Source of the DNA: Pseudomonadota bacterium
GTDB taxonomy: Bacteria > Pseudomonadota > Alphaproteobacteria > Rhizobiales > Rhizobiaceae
DNA: 7,350 nt
Assembly: GCA_023444445.1 (NCBI GenBank)
Contig: JAEXMK010000131.1
Location: forward strand, 1-7,350
Direction: 5' to 3'
In this document: piece after piece, positions 7,211 to 7,350 of the stretch
Layout: each line of letters begins with the position of its first letter
Numbering within the stretch: position 1 is the first letter of the stretch
Made by a program: the position numbers and the translations under genes
Notes under the pieces: model-generated
The model's database searches: none
Seen by the model: only the letters and a program-made list of their open reading frames with translations
What the model was told of the DNA's origin: nothing

Positions 7211-7291
7211 TGGCGCACGGTGTTGATTCTACTCGTATTCGAGCGTTTGGCGACGATCTCGGACACGAAAGAGGAGCAACACCGTGCGGCA
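7211..7291 (+). promoter_or_regulatory. Inverted repeat that can sequester the transposase ribosome site and start codon
   Basis: CGCACGGTGTTG (7214-7225) is the exact reverse complement of 7277-7288, which contains the GTG start codon (7284-7286). The pairing extends to 7211-7230 with 7272-7291: 18 of 20 positions pair, one of them G-U. It covers most of the GAGGAG ribosome site (7271-7276). An RNA carrying both arms would hide the start signals. By analogy with IS10 and IS50, this would block translation from transcripts entering the element from outside. Confidence 0.65.
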
Positions 7292-7350
7292 CAAGAATAG
7301 CGTCTTTCATGATCTTTTGAAGCGTATTCCCTGGGCGGCGTTTGAGCGGC
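7284..7350 (+). CDS. IS4-family transposase with DUF4372 N-terminus (partial, cut by window end)
   Basis: Only the first 22 residues are visible, beginning M-R-H-K-N-S-V-F-H-D-L-L-K and continuing to PWAAFER. This closely matches the start of DUF4372-type IS4-family DDE transposases (MRH-x-NS-x-FH-x-LL-K-x-x-PW-x-x-F). The catalytic domain lies beyond the window, so intactness cannot be judged. The start is GTG 7284, with GAGGAG (7271-7276) seven bases upstream. The start lies inside an inverted repeat that may limit expression. Confidence 0.85.
   Translation, partial: MRHKNSVFHDLLKRIPWAAFER

Larger units (their letters stand above)
7182..7350 (+). mobile_element. Left end of an IS4-family insertion sequence (partial)
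   Basis: The boundary is placed at about 7182, where the host palindrome breaks off and the sequence ACTGCTGTCCGG begins; a shift of a base or two is possible. The 102-base leader before the transposase holds short hairpins, TGTCC/GGACA (7187-7191 with 7206-7210) and CTCG/CGAG (7232-7235 with 7240-7243), plus the long inverted repeat listed separately. The right end and any target duplication lie outside the window. The family call rests on the transposase N-terminus. Confidence 0.75.

Overview
The window looks like chromosomal DNA from an alphaproteobacterium of the Rhizobiaceae, most likely Agrobacterium or a close Rhizobium. The evidence is the moderately high GC and codon use, a threonyl-tRNA synthetase of alphaproteobacterial type, a DUF2336 protein (a family I know mainly from alphaproteobacteria), and two palindromic intergenic repeats of the kind described in rhizobia as RIME elements. 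This assignment is from recognition, not from a database search.

Layout, left to right. A complete thrS (104-2107, +) ends in a strong rho-independent terminator. A RIME-like repeat (2190-2304) separates it from a convergent gene for a 326-residue secreted protein built from three tandem beta-rich repeats (2323-3303, -). Divergent from that gene is a two-gene operon whose stop and start codons overlap (TGATG): a YdjA-type nitroreductase (3414-3995, +) and a flavin-reductase-like split-barrel protein (3995-4606, +). A weak terminator hairpin follows. Next is an intergenic region with a CtrA-like direct repeat and a strong hairpin, then a DUF2336 protein (4736-5872, +). A second RIME-like repeat (5946-6056) lies between that gene and a convergent gene for a 139-residue cysteine-containing hypothetical protein (6079-6498, -). 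A GNAT acetyltransferase starting at TTG (6606-7061, +) is divergent from it. The last ~240 bases hold a third palindromic repeat of a different type. It is cut inside its right-hand hairpin by the left end of an IS4-family (DUF4372) insertion sequence, whose transposase begins at GTG 7284 and runs off the window.

The genes are mostly independent housekeeping or accessory units; only the nitroreductase/flavin-reductase pair is clearly an operon. No defence system, CRISPR array, tRNA or rRNA is visible. The most interesting signals are not protein-coding. First, an inverted repeat at the IS end can bury both the ribosome binding site and the start codon of the transposase. Second, the two RIME copies differ by base changes that keep their stems paired. 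Third, the IS has inserted into a palindromic repeat. Fourth, a CtrA-like box has promoter-like spacing ahead of the DUF2336 gene. No gene-free stretch exceeds 300 bases.
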